From the NCBI RefSeq assembly GCF_041242975.1, contig NZ_CP162488.1:3090001-3154000 (forward strand): a stretch of DNA of 64,000 nucleotides, read 5' to 3'. This document shows positions 57,001 to 64,000 of this stretch, one piece after another. The translations under genes were made by a program, and so were the position numbers. The notes beneath the pieces were generated by a model. That model made no database searches. It saw only the letters and a list, made by a program, of their open reading frames with translations, and was not told where the DNA came from. Within the stretch, counting starts at the first letter, position 1; each line of letters starts with the position of its first letter. This DNA comes from Xanthomonas sp. DAR 35659. GTDB lineage: Bacteria; Pseudomonadota; Gammaproteobacteria; Xanthomonadales; Xanthomonadaceae.

Positions 57001-57939
57001 ATGACCTCCGAACTCGCGCTCGCCGCGAACCCGCCAACCCAGCCGACCGCCCCACAGCAGCAGGAAATGCCGCTGGCGGTGGTGCATGGGCAGCCGGTGC
57101 TGCAGATCCCGCAGGACCTGTACATCCCGCCGGACGCGCTGGAAGTGATCCTGGATGCGTTCGAAGGCCCGCTGGACCTGCTGCTGTACCTGATCCGCCG
57201 GCAGAACCTGGACATCCTGGACATCCCCGTCGCCGAGATCACCCGGCAGTACGTGGACTACATCAACGTGATGCAGGAGCTGCGCTTCGAACTGGCGGCC
57301 GAGTACCTGGTGATGGCCGCGATCCTGGCCGAGATCAAGTCGCGCATGCTGCTGCCGCGGCCGCCGGCGGAAGACGGCGAGGAATCCGATCCGCGCGCCG
57401 AACTGGTCCGCCGCTTGCAGGAGTACGAACGCTTCAAGCAGGCCGCCGAGGACATCGACGCGCTGCCGCGGCAGGATCGCGACACCACCCCGGCGCACGC
57501 CCACGTGCCGGACCGCGCCGCGGTCAAGCTGCCGCCGCCGGTGGAGCTGAAGGAAATGCTGCTGGCGCTGTACGACGTGCTCAAGCGCGCCGAACTGTTC
57601 AGCGGCCACGCGATCAAGCGCGAGGCGCTGAGCGTGCGGCAGCGGATGGGCGATGTGCTGAGCCGGCTGGACGACGGCCGCTTCTACCGCTTCGAATCGC
57701 TGTTCAACGCCGAGGAAGGCAAGCTCGGCGTATTGGTCACCTTCCTGGCCCTGCTGGAGCTGGCCAAGGAGCAACTGCTGGACATCGTCCAGGAGCCGAT
57801 GGAGCACGTCGTGCGCGACGGCGAACGCCTGCCGATGGCGCCGATCTACGTCAAGTCGCTGGCACTGGGCAACACCAACGCGCCGCTGCAGTTCAACAGC
57901 GAATTCGACGACAGCGACGCCGCCAACGACCCCACCTGA
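57001..57939 (+). CDS. scpA: Segregation and condensation protein A
   Basis: The kleisin subunit of the SMC-ScpAB complex, linking SMC heads in chromosome segregation. The 312-residue protein has the N-terminal kleisin helices ([55 protein letters not shown]) and a C-terminal winged helix ([20 protein letters not shown]). The first 45 residues are a Pro/Gln-rich extension. scpB follows after 22 bp. An SMC protein rather than MukB is expected in this organism. Confidence 0.95.
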   Translation: MTSELALAANPPTQPTAPQQQEMPLAVVHGQPVLQIPQDLYIPPDALEVILDAFEGPLDLLLYLIRRQNLDILDIPVAEITRQYVDYINVMQELRFELAAEYLVMAAILAEIKSRMLLPRPPAEDGEESDPRAELVRRLQEYERFKQAAEDIDALPRQDRDTTPAHAHVPDRAAVKLPPPVELKEMLLALYDVLKRAELFSGHAIKREALSVRQRMGDVLSRLDDGRFYRFESLFNAEEGKLGVLVTFLALLELAKEQLLDIVQEPMEHVVRDGERLPMAPIYVKSLALGNTNAPLQFNSEFDDSDAANDPT

Positions 57940-57961
57940 GTCCACCAAGACCCTCCCACGC

Positions 57962-58978
57962 ATGGATCAAGCGCTGATCAACCGCATCGTCGAGGCCGCC
58001 CTGCTCGCCGCCAACCAACCGCTGCCGCTGGCCCAGCTGCACGGCCTGTTCCCCGAGGACGAGCCGGCCCCGCCGGGCAGCATCGAGCGCGCGCTGGAAC
58101 AGTTGCGCGAGGCCTGCGCCGGCCGCGGCGTGGAACTGGTGGAAGTGGCCTCGGGCTTCCGCTACCAGGTCAGCAGCGAGGTCCACCCGTGGGTGGCGCG
58201 GCTGTGGACCGAGCGCAAGACCCGCTACACCCGCGCCACGCTGGAGACGCTGGCGCTGATCGCCTACCGCCAGCCGATCACCCGCGGCGAGATCGAGCAG
58301 GTGCGCGGCGTGGCGGTCAGCAGCAACATCATCCAGGCGCTGGAAGAACGCGAGTGGATCCGCGTGGTCGGCCACCGCGACGTGCCCGGCAAGCCGGCGC
58401 TGTTCGGCACCACCAAGGGCTTCCTGGACTACTTCGGGCTCAAGCGCCTGGACGAACTGCCGCCCTTGTCGGAACTGAAGGACATCGGCGAGCTGGAACC
58501 GCAACTGCAGTTGGACCGCGACACGCTGCCGGTCGGCGACATCGCCCAGGCCGGCGCGGACGGCGCGGATGCGGGTACCGCACCGACAGACGCCGACGCC
58601 GCCGAGGGCACCGGCCCCCTCGGCACCGCGACCGACGCCGAGGACGAACTCGCCGCAGCGAGCGACGCGGACACGGACGAAGCCGACCAGGCCGACGCCG
58701 ACGCCGACGCCGCGCCAGAGACCACAGGCGACGCCACCGCGGCGCCCGGCGCCACCACCGACGCCACACGCGATGCGGACCCCGCCTCCCCGGCGGTTGT
58801 CGCATCTCCCGACACCGCCCCGACGGGCGAACCCGAAGCCGCGCCGGGAGAGCGCGCGGCGGATGCGAACGAAGCCGAAGACAACGCCGTCGCGACGACG
58901 ACCGTGGCTGTTGACGATGCCGATTCCGAACCACAGGCCGACGCGATCCGCGCCGGCCGGAGCCAAGTGAATGAGTGA
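57962..58978 (+). CDS. scpB: Segregation and condensation protein B with long acidic tail
   Basis: A 338-residue partner of ScpA. The two winged-helix domains occupy about 1-180 (NRIVEAALLAANQPLPLAQL, TLETLALIAYRQPITRGEIE, VVGHRDVPGKPALFGTTKGF). The remaining 150 residues are a low-complexity Asp/Ala/Thr/Glu tail with almost no hydrophobics, far beyond the usual ScpB length of about 190. The tail is probably disordered and strongly negative. Its last 8 bp overlap the start of rluB. Confidence 0.94.
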   Translation: MDQALINRIVEAALLAANQPLPLAQLHGLFPEDEPAPPGSIERALEQLREACAGRGVELVEVASGFRYQVSSEVHPWVARLWTERKTRYTRATLETLALIAYRQPITRGEIEQVRGVAVSSNIIQALEEREWIRVVGHRDVPGKPALFGTTKGFLDYFGLKRLDELPPLSELKDIGELEPQLQLDRDTLPVGDIAQAGADGADAGTAPTDADAAEGTGPLGTATDAEDELAAASDADTDEADQADADADAAPETTGDATAAPGATTDATRDADPASPAVVASPDTAPTGEPEAAPGERAADANEAEDNAVATTTVAVDDADSEPQADAIRAGRSQVNE

Positions 58979-60521
58979 CACCTCCCGCAAGCTGTCGTTG
59001 AACAAGCTCTCGCTCAAGCGCGATGCCGCCGAGCAGCCGAAACTGGAAGAACGCCTGCACAAGGTCCTGGCGCAGGCCGGGCTGGGCTCGCGCCGCGCGC
59101 TGGAGCAGCGCATCGCCGACGGCCTGGTCAAGGTCAACGGCGAGGTCGCGCAGACCGGCATGTCGGTCAAGAGCGGCGACAAGATCGAACTGGACGGCCG
59201 CAGCTTCGTCGCCAGCGCGCTGACCGAGCCGGCGCGCGTGCTGATCTACAACAAGCCCGAAGGCGAAGTGACCACGCGCGAGGATCCCGAAGGCCGCCCG
59301 ACCATCTTCGAGGCGCTGCCGGCGCTGAAGGGCTCGCGCTGGATCGCGATCGGGCGCCTGGACATCAACACCACCGGCCTGCTGCTGCTCACCACCGACG
59401 GCGAACTGGCCAACGCGATGATGCACCCCTCCTACGAGATCGAGCGCGAGTACGTGGTGCGCGTGCGCGCCCCGGAAGGCGAGGAGAAGGTGCCGGACAG
59501 CATGATCGAGCGCCTGTCGCGCGGCGTGCTGCTGGAAGACGGCGGCGCCAAGTTCGACGAGATCGAGCGCATCGGCGGCACCGATTCGCACGATTGGTTC
59601 CGGGTGGTGGTCAAGGAAGGCCGCAACCGCGAAGTGCGCCGGCTGTGGGAATCGCAGGGCTGCCAGGTCAGCCGCCTCAAGCGCACCCGCTACGGCAAGA
59701 TCGCGCTGCCGCGCGAACTGCTGCGCGGGCACTCGATCGAACTGGCGCAGGACAAGGTCGAGGCGCTGCGCGCCGAGCTGAAGCTGGAGGAAGGCACGCC
59801 GTCGGCGCTGACCCTGCAGCCGGTGATCGGCCAGCGCAAGGCGGCCAAGGCCACGGTGCAGGTCGGCCGCGGCGGCAACGCCTACGTCAACGGCCACAAC
59901 ACCGCCGACGAAGGCCGCGAGCTGCGCCGCTTCGACAATTTCCGCGAGGACCGCGGCCGCGGCCGCGGCGGCAAGAAGCCGCACGGCGGCCTGACCGTCA
60001 GCGGCGAAATGGCCGCCAAGCAGGCGCAGAAGCCGTTCAAGCAACGCACGCCGAAGGGTCCCAAGCCGCTGCCGGACGGCAACCCGGCCGCGTTCCGCAC
60101 CTGGTACGTGCCCGATGGCGTCAGCACCGGCCCGACCGGCCACCGCAATGCCGGCCCGGCGGCGCGCGGCGGCGCCGGCCAGGGACAAGGCCGTCCCTAC
60201 GGCAAGCCGCGTCCCGCCGGCGCCGGCGCGGGAGCTGGCCAGGGTGCCGGCCGTAGCCAGGGCCAGGGGCAAGGTCAGCGCAAGGCGCATCCGTACGGGC
60301 ACCCGGGCAATGCGCCGAGCTTCCCGTCCGATCACGCCACGCCCGGGTTCAGCCCCTACGGCGCCGCGCCGCGCTCGGCGCGTCCGGCCGGCCCGCGCGC
60401 CGACGGGCAGAAGCGCGGCCCCGGCGGCCGTCCGGGCGGCAATCGTCCCGGCGGCGGGCGTCCGGGTGGCGGCGGCCGCCCCGGCGGCGGCGGCAATCGC
60501 GGCCCGCGCGGCGGCGGCTGA
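58971..60521 (+). CDS. rluB: 23S rRNA pseudouridine synthase RluB with long basic tail
   Basis: A 516-residue enzyme that makes pseudouridine at the position equivalent to E. coli U2605. The N-terminal S4 domain (about 27-75, LHKVLAQAGLGSRRALEQRI) is followed by the catalytic domain with D131 in AIGRLDINTTGLLLLTTDGE and EGRNREVRRLWESQGC. From about 290 on, the protein is Gly/Arg/Pro/Gln-rich, ending in Gly-Gly-Arg-Pro repeats. Such RG-rich tails often bind RNA. Encoded with scpAB, a conserved arrangement. Confidence 0.95.
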   Translation: MSDTSRKLSLNKLSLKRDAAEQPKLEERLHKVLAQAGLGSRRALEQRIADGLVKVNGEVAQTGMSVKSGDKIELDGRSFVASALTEPARVLIYNKPEGEVTTREDPEGRPTIFEALPALKGSRWIAIGRLDINTTGLLLLTTDGELANAMMHPSYEIEREYVVRVRAPEGEEKVPDSMIERLSRGVLLEDGGAKFDEIERIGGTDSHDWFRVVVKEGRNREVRRLWESQGCQVSRLKRTRYGKIALPRELLRGHSIELAQDKVEALRAELKLEEGTPSALTLQPVIGQRKAAKATVQVGRGGNAYVNGHNTADEGRELRRFDNFREDRGRGRGGKKPHGGLTVSGEMAAKQAQKPFKQRTPKGPKPLPDGNPAAFRTWYVPDGVSTGPTGHRNAGPAARGGAGQGQGRPYGKPRPAGAGAGAGQGAGRSQGQGQGQRKAHPYGHPGNAPSFPSDHATPGFSPYGAAPRSARPAGPRADGQKRGPGGRPGGNRPGGGRPGGGGRPGGGGNRGPRGGG

Positions 60522-60560
60522 GTCCCCCGGCCGGTGCTCAGCACCGGCCATGCAGACACG

Positions 60561-60590
60561 AAGGGCGCCTGCGCAGATGGCGCCCTTTTT
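60561..60590 (+). terminator. Rho-independent terminator of scpA-scpB-rluB
   Basis: AAGGGCGCC (60561-60569), 9-nt loop, GGCGCCCTT (60579-60587) and TTT. A second GC hairpin (GCCGGTGCTCAGCACCGGC) lies just upstream. The rest of the interval to 60839 shows nothing recognisable. Confidence 0.9.
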
Positions 60591-60839
60591 GCTGGGCGCC
60601 TCGACAGACATTGCAGGCAAGCGCTAGCGAGCCGATGCCGCCAGCGGCAACCGGAGCAGCGCTGCGGTCACCACGCGTCCCGCACCAGCGCCGACGGGGA
60701 TGCGTCATCGTCAAATCCCGAACGGCTTGCGCCGGCGCGGGTCATCTCCGCGCTCTGGCACAAACCGTTGTTCCTGCCTTGCGCTTGCACGGCGCTCCTG
60801 CAAGCGTGACGCCGCCTGTTGGGACGATGACATGCCCTC

Positions 60840-61466
60840 CTAAGGCGAGCCTGCCCGGCATCCCTGGCTGTAAGCCACGGCGTAGGATTTCTCCATGCAC
60901 CGCACCAATCCGTCGACCACGTCGGCATTGGGCGGCCAGTGCATCTTGAGCATTTGCCCATTCTGCATCGGCAACTCGACGAAGCCGTCGTGCAACGGCG
61001 GCAGGTCCGGCGCTGGCGGGACCGCGTCCAGGGCCTTCTTCGCCGCCGCCAGACCCTTTCCATCGTGGGCGAGGAAGGCAATCGTCGCGTCGACATAGGG
61101 ATTCCATCCAGCAGGATCCTGTGCCGCGGGCTTCTTGGACGCCTGCATCAGTGCCATCGCGGCCGGATAGTCGCCGGCGAAGGCGCGCAACTGGCCCTCG
61201 TGCCAATACAGAAGGCCCGGGTCGTCGGGATGCGCCTGCCTGTAGTCGCGAATCAGATCGGCAGCGGCCGTTTCGCAGCCGGGACGCGCCGCGACGGCAC
61301 GCCAACCACCGCCGCCATCGCTCACCTCCTGATCGAACTGGTGCTGATCCAGGGCCAGCAACCTGGTCCTGTCGACGTCGCAACCCTGCATGTGCTGCTC
61401 CGCTGCAGGCGCCTCGCGCACCGACAGCAGCAGGAGGACAACCGTCGCCAGCACAATCCTGCCCAT
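60840..61466 (-). CDS. Exported hypothetical protein with TPR-like helices
   Basis: A 208-residue protein. ATG 61466 has GGAGGG upstream. The signal peptide is GRIVLATVVLLLLSVREAPA, cleavage near AA-EQ. The mature part has helix pairs resembling a tetratricopeptide pattern (TAAADLIRDYRQAHPDDPGL, LYWHEGQLRAFAGDYPAAMA) and a C-terminal segment with CMEKSYAVAYSQGCRAG, where two Cys may form a disulfide. No known family. Stand-alone gene, divergent from the lipoprotein at 61713. Confidence 0.7.
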   Translation of the reverse strand: MGRIVLATVVLLLLSVREAPAAEQHMQGCDVDRTRLLALDQHQFDQEVSDGGGGWRAVAARPGCETAAADLIRDYRQAHPDDPGLLYWHEGQLRAFAGDYPAAMALMQASKKPAAQDPAGWNPYVDATIAFLAHDGKGLAAAKKALDAVPPAPDLPPLHDGFVELPMQNGQMLKMHWPPNADVVDGLVRCMEKSYAVAYSQGCRAGSP

Positions 61467-61712
61467 CGCTCGTCCCTCCTGCCTGCCGCATGCGCCGGAT
61501 ATCCGTCGCGATCTTGCCACGGCAGAAGCCTGCCTGCGCACCAACGTTCCACCGGTCCCGGTCCTGCAGCCACGCATGGCGCTACGCTGTGCCGCGACGG
61601 CCCTGCACGGGGGCATGCCCCTGTCGCCGCTGCACGACCGCGGCGAAGCCGATATCCTAGACCGCCTCGGCTGCCCACTTCCGCGGCAGCCTCCACCGAT
61701 CGGGATATCTCC

Positions 61713-62417
61713 ATGTCACGGAAGATGCTGCTGCCGTTGTTGATCGCCACCGTGCTGAGCCTGGGCGCCTGCAAGAAGGTGCAGGAAAAGGTGCAGGAAG
61801 AAGTCGCCGCCGCGCAGAACCCCTACCCAAAGAGCTCGCCGCTGCACGAGCCCTTCGACCGCATGTTGCGCAAGCTGGTCAACGACCCGCGCTACATGGC
61901 GCTGCTCAAGCAGGGCGACAAGGCGAAGGCGCAGCAGGCCGGCTTCGAACTGGCGCAGAAGGGCATCGCCCGGCTCGATCACGCCACGCTGGAAAAGCGC
62001 CTGGAAATCCTCGCCGCGGTCAGCGAGAAGGTGGACGTGCCGCAGTGCGCGGTCCTGGCGCGCGGCGGCAATCCGAACGACGCGCAGGCGATGAGCGCGG
62101 CGATGCTGCAGGGCCTGGAAAGGCTGCCGCCGGCGCAGATCGACGCCTGGTTCGACATGTCGCTCAAGGCCACCAACGCGCAACTGAGCAACACGCCGCC
62201 GCAGCCGGTGGCGCCGGCCGACGTGCAGGCGGCGATGGGCAGCCTGGTCAAGGCATTGCCCGCCGACGAACAGCAGCGGTTGATGAAGGTGCTGCCGCAG
62301 ATCGCCCAGGCCAACGACGACGATGCCTGCTGGGCCGCACGCACGCTGTACAAACAAGCCTTGGCGGCCAAGGAACCGGAGCGCGGCCAGTTGGCCTGGG
62401 TGTTCGCGCAGCAGTAA
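61713..62417 (+). CDS. Lipoprotein, hypothetical
   Basis: A 234-residue lipoprotein. The start ATG 61713 (SRKMLLPLLIATVLSL) gives a lipobox LGAC with Cys20; the longer in-frame extension upstream lacks coding character. After a lysine-rich linker (KKVQEKVQEE) the protein is all-helical: YMALLKQGDKAKAQQAGFEL, LEKRLEILAAVSEKVDVPQC, LVKALPADEQQRLMKVLPQI. Three further Cys-containing sites. No recognised family; probably periplasmic-facing. Confidence 0.75.
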   Translation: MSRKMLLPLLIATVLSLGACKKVQEKVQEEVAAAQNPYPKSSPLHEPFDRMLRKLVNDPRYMALLKQGDKAKAQQAGFELAQKGIARLDHATLEKRLEILAAVSEKVDVPQCAVLARGGNPNDAQAMSAAMLQGLERLPPAQIDAWFDMSLKATNAQLSNTPPQPVAPADVQAAMGSLVKALPADEQQRLMKVLPQIAQANDDDACWAARTLYKQALAAKEPERGQLAWVFAQQ

Positions 62418-62540
62418 ACGCACCAGGGCGGACGCAGCTGGCCTCTTGGCGGGGCCGGCTCGATTGCGGCACGGCGTGGAGCGCGACGTTGGCGAGTCGC
62501 GGAGACGTTCAACGCGAGCGCGGCACGCTCGGCGATTCGT

Positions 62541-62579
62541 AAAAAGCGAACCCAGGCGCACCACTACGCCTGGGTTCGC
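62541..62579 (-). terminator. Terminator of the exported protein gene at 62634
   Basis: GCGAACCCAGGCG and CGCCTGGGTTCGC form a perfect 13-bp stem with an 8-nt loop. On the minus strand it is followed by TTTTT. Confidence 0.9.
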
Positions 62580-62633
62580 AATTCGCCGCTTGCTCCCTCG
62601 CGCGCAACGCGTCGCGAGGAAAGCCGTGGCGCC

Positions 62634-63071
62634 TTACTTGCGGCGTTCGATCACGAAGTTGCCGACGTTGACGCCCAGGTCCACGCCCTCGCCGGTGCCG
62701 GCCAGGGCCAGCGAGATATCGCCCTTGGTGACGACCTGCGCGGTGCTGGACTTCACCACGCCGGCGTGGGCCTCGGCGGCGGCATAGGTGCCGAACAGAT
62801 CGTTGAGGCTGTAGGCGCCGCTGAAGGTGCCTCGGCCGCCGACGATCTTCGACTTGCCGACGGTCAGGCCACCGCCCTTGCTGCTGATCTTGACCGGAAT
62901 CACCGCACCGTCGTTGCAGGTGATGGTGCCGGTGCCGCTGGCGGTCTTGTAGAACACCGACCAGCCCGACAGGTTGAACGACAGCTTGCAATCGATGTTG
63001 CCCGCGGCCTGGGCCTGCGGCGCGAGCGCGGCGGCGCCCAGCAGCGCCAACAGAGAGAGCGACTTAATCAT
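62634..63071 (-). CDS. Exported beta-rich hypothetical protein
   Basis: A 145-residue protein with a clear signal peptide (IKSLSLLALLGAAALAPQAQ, cleavage after AQA). The mature part starts NIDCKLSFNLSGWSVFYKTA and has GTGTITCNDG; the two Cys may pair. Then come alternating Gly-rich strands (GGGLTVGKSKIVGGRGTFSG, GVDLGVNVGNFVI) ending in ERRK. The pattern suggests a small beta-barrel or sandwich resembling DUF992-type exported proteins, but this is not firm. It has its own strong terminator. Confidence 0.75.
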   Translation of the reverse strand: MIKSLSLLALLGAAALAPQAQAAGNIDCKLSFNLSGWSVFYKTASGTGTITCNDGAVIPVKISSKGGGLTVGKSKIVGGRGTFSGAYSLNDLFGTYAAAEAHAGVVKSSTAQVVTKGDISLALAGTGEGVDLGVNVGNFVIERRK

Positions 63072-63211
63072 GTGGGCATTTCCATGGATGGGAACGGCGC
63101 GAGCGTAGCAGCGCCGATGTGGCGGCCGTGACAACGCAACAGGGCGCCGGAGCGCCCGTTCAGCAGACATTTCCACTTGCGCCGCGGCTGCCCTGCGGCT
63201 CCCAGCGCAGC

Positions 63212-64000
63212 CTACTCGTGCAGGGTGAAGGCGTCGGCGTCGAGCATCGCCGGGAAGCGCGCGCGGTGCGCGGCCAGGGCCGCCGCCGAGATCGTGGTGG
63301 TGGCCACCTGCTCGCGCTCGCGGATCTCCAGTTGCGGCTGGCCGAGGAAGTCGATCACCGCGCTGTCGCCGGCGTAGTGCAGGCCGTTGCCGTCCTCGCC
63401 GACCCGGTTGACCGCGGCCACGTAGCACAGGTTCTCGATCGCCCGCGCGCGCAGCAGGGTGCGCCACGGATGCGCGCGCGCCGACGGCCAGTTGGCGACG
63501 AACAGCTGCAGGTCGAAATCCAGCTGGCCCGGGCGCTCGACGTCGTAGCGGTTGCGGCAGAACACCGGGAAACGCAGGTCGTAGCAGACCTGCGGATTGA
63601 TCCGCCAGCCCTTCCACTCCACGCACAGCCGCGCGCGCCCGGCGGCGTAGCGCTGGTGCTCGTTGGCGTAGCGGAACAGGTGGCGCTTGTCGTAATGCTG
63701 CAGTCCACCGTCGGGCGTGGCCCACAGCAGGCGGTTGAAGACCTTGGTCCCGCCGTCGTCGTCGGCCACCCGCAACTGCACGCTGCCGGTCACCGCCGCG
63801 CCCAGCCGCGCCGCCTGCTCGCGGATCCAGGCCACGGTCGGCCCGTCCATGTCCTCGGCCCGGTCCAAGGCGTCGTTGGAGAACCCGCTGGTGAAGGTTT
63901 CCGGCAGGATCACCAGGTCGGTGGCGCCGGCCAGCGGCGCCAGCAGCTCGGCGTAGTGCGCGCGATTGCCGGCCGGATCGTGCCAGCGGGTGTCGCCTTG
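63212..64000 (-). CDS. Carbon-nitrogen hydrolase, omega-amidase (YafV)-like, N-terminus outside window
   Basis: A nitrilase-superfamily amidase; YafV/Nit2 enzymes hydrolyse alpha-ketoglutaramate. The frame runs off the window end. Residues seen from QGDTRWHDPAGNRAHYAELL onward include the catalytic triad: Glu in VILPETFTSGF, Lys in HYDKRHLF, Cys in NPQVCYDLRFPVF. LLRARAIENLCYVAAVNRVG and AGDSAVIDFLG follow. Only the first 10-20 residues are missing. The C-terminus (FPAMLDADAFTL) is complete. Confidence 0.93.
   Translation of the reverse strand, partial: QGDTRWHDPAGNRAHYAELLAPLAGATDLVILPETFTSGFSNDALDRAEDMDGPTVAWIREQAARLGAAVTGSVQLRVADDDGGTKVFNRLLWATPDGGLQHYDKRHLFRYANEHQRYAAGRARLCVEWKGWRINPQVCYDLRFPVFCRNRYDVERPGQLDFDLQLFVANWPSARAHPWRTLLRARAIENLCYVAAVNRVGEDGNGLHYAGDSAVIDFLGQPQLEIREREQVATTTISAAALAAHRARFPAMLDADAFTLHE

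Overview
The window is GC-rich, gene-dense bacterial chromosome and reads as Xanthomonas or a very close relative (Xanthomonadaceae). The evidence is the gene content and order: exbB2-exbD2-msbA-lpxK plus kdsB, sdhCDAB with sdhE, a complete Entner-Doudoroff operon (zwf-glk-pgl-edd-eda), many TonB-dependent receptors, and REP-like repeats of the GTAGGAGCGGCTTCAGCCGCGA type. Species cannot be fixed from the sequence alone.

Layout. 1-1.3 kb: the C-terminal end of a TonB siderophore receptor, then tRNA-Cys. 1.3-8.9 kb: an accessory island lying between tRNA-Cys and tRNA-Gly. It holds a pepsin-like secreted protein, a SUKH-type protein, a pair of exported proteins (one STY0301-like), a TrbM-family protein and remnants of an ISL3 transposase and a tyrosine integrase. 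8.9-14.2 kb: pgsA, uvrC, a thioredoxin/NHL protein, a low-molecular-weight phosphatase and kdsB, tightly coupled on the minus strand. 14.2-18.95 kb: a second insertion between kdsB and lpxK, carrying a Fur-box siderophore receptor, a lone phage/eCIS-type tail sheath gene and an IS481 remnant. 18.95-25.3 kb: lpxK, msbA, exbD, exbB and comEC. 25.6-28.3 kb: a PRISE-type reductase and an intact IS110 element inserted in a REP repeat. 28.3-37 kb: lolD-lolC/E, ygfX-sdhE, sdhCDAB, an SdhAF4-like gene, ygfZ and a UgpC/MalK-type ATPase. 37.2-43.2 kb: the Entner-Doudoroff operon. 43.4-55.8 kb: a carbohydrate-uptake locus with a discoidin/alpha-alpha-barrel enzyme, a CUT1 ABC transporter, a GH144-like lipoprotein, an Oar-like TonB receptor and a LacI-type repressor. 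55.8-60.6 kb: bolA, yciI, scpA, scpB and rluB. The rest is small exported proteins and a truncated omega-amidase-like hydrolase.

How parts work together. A shared palindrome (TGTAAYCGTTTWCA) occurs upstream of the LacI-type gene, the GH144/transporter operon and the distant ATPase gene next to zwf. The transporter locus has no ATPase of its own, so the sites join outer-membrane uptake, periplasmic cleavage, inner-membrane transport and the Entner-Doudoroff pathway into one proposed regulon.

The most notable signal is in the 216-bp non-coding left end of the IS110 element. It folds by eye into two stem-closed internal loops whose four short guide segments match the REP target flanks and the element's own ends. 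This is the architecture expected of a bridge RNA that programs a DEDD/Ser recombinase. Two intact copies of the reconstructed target site are also present in the window.
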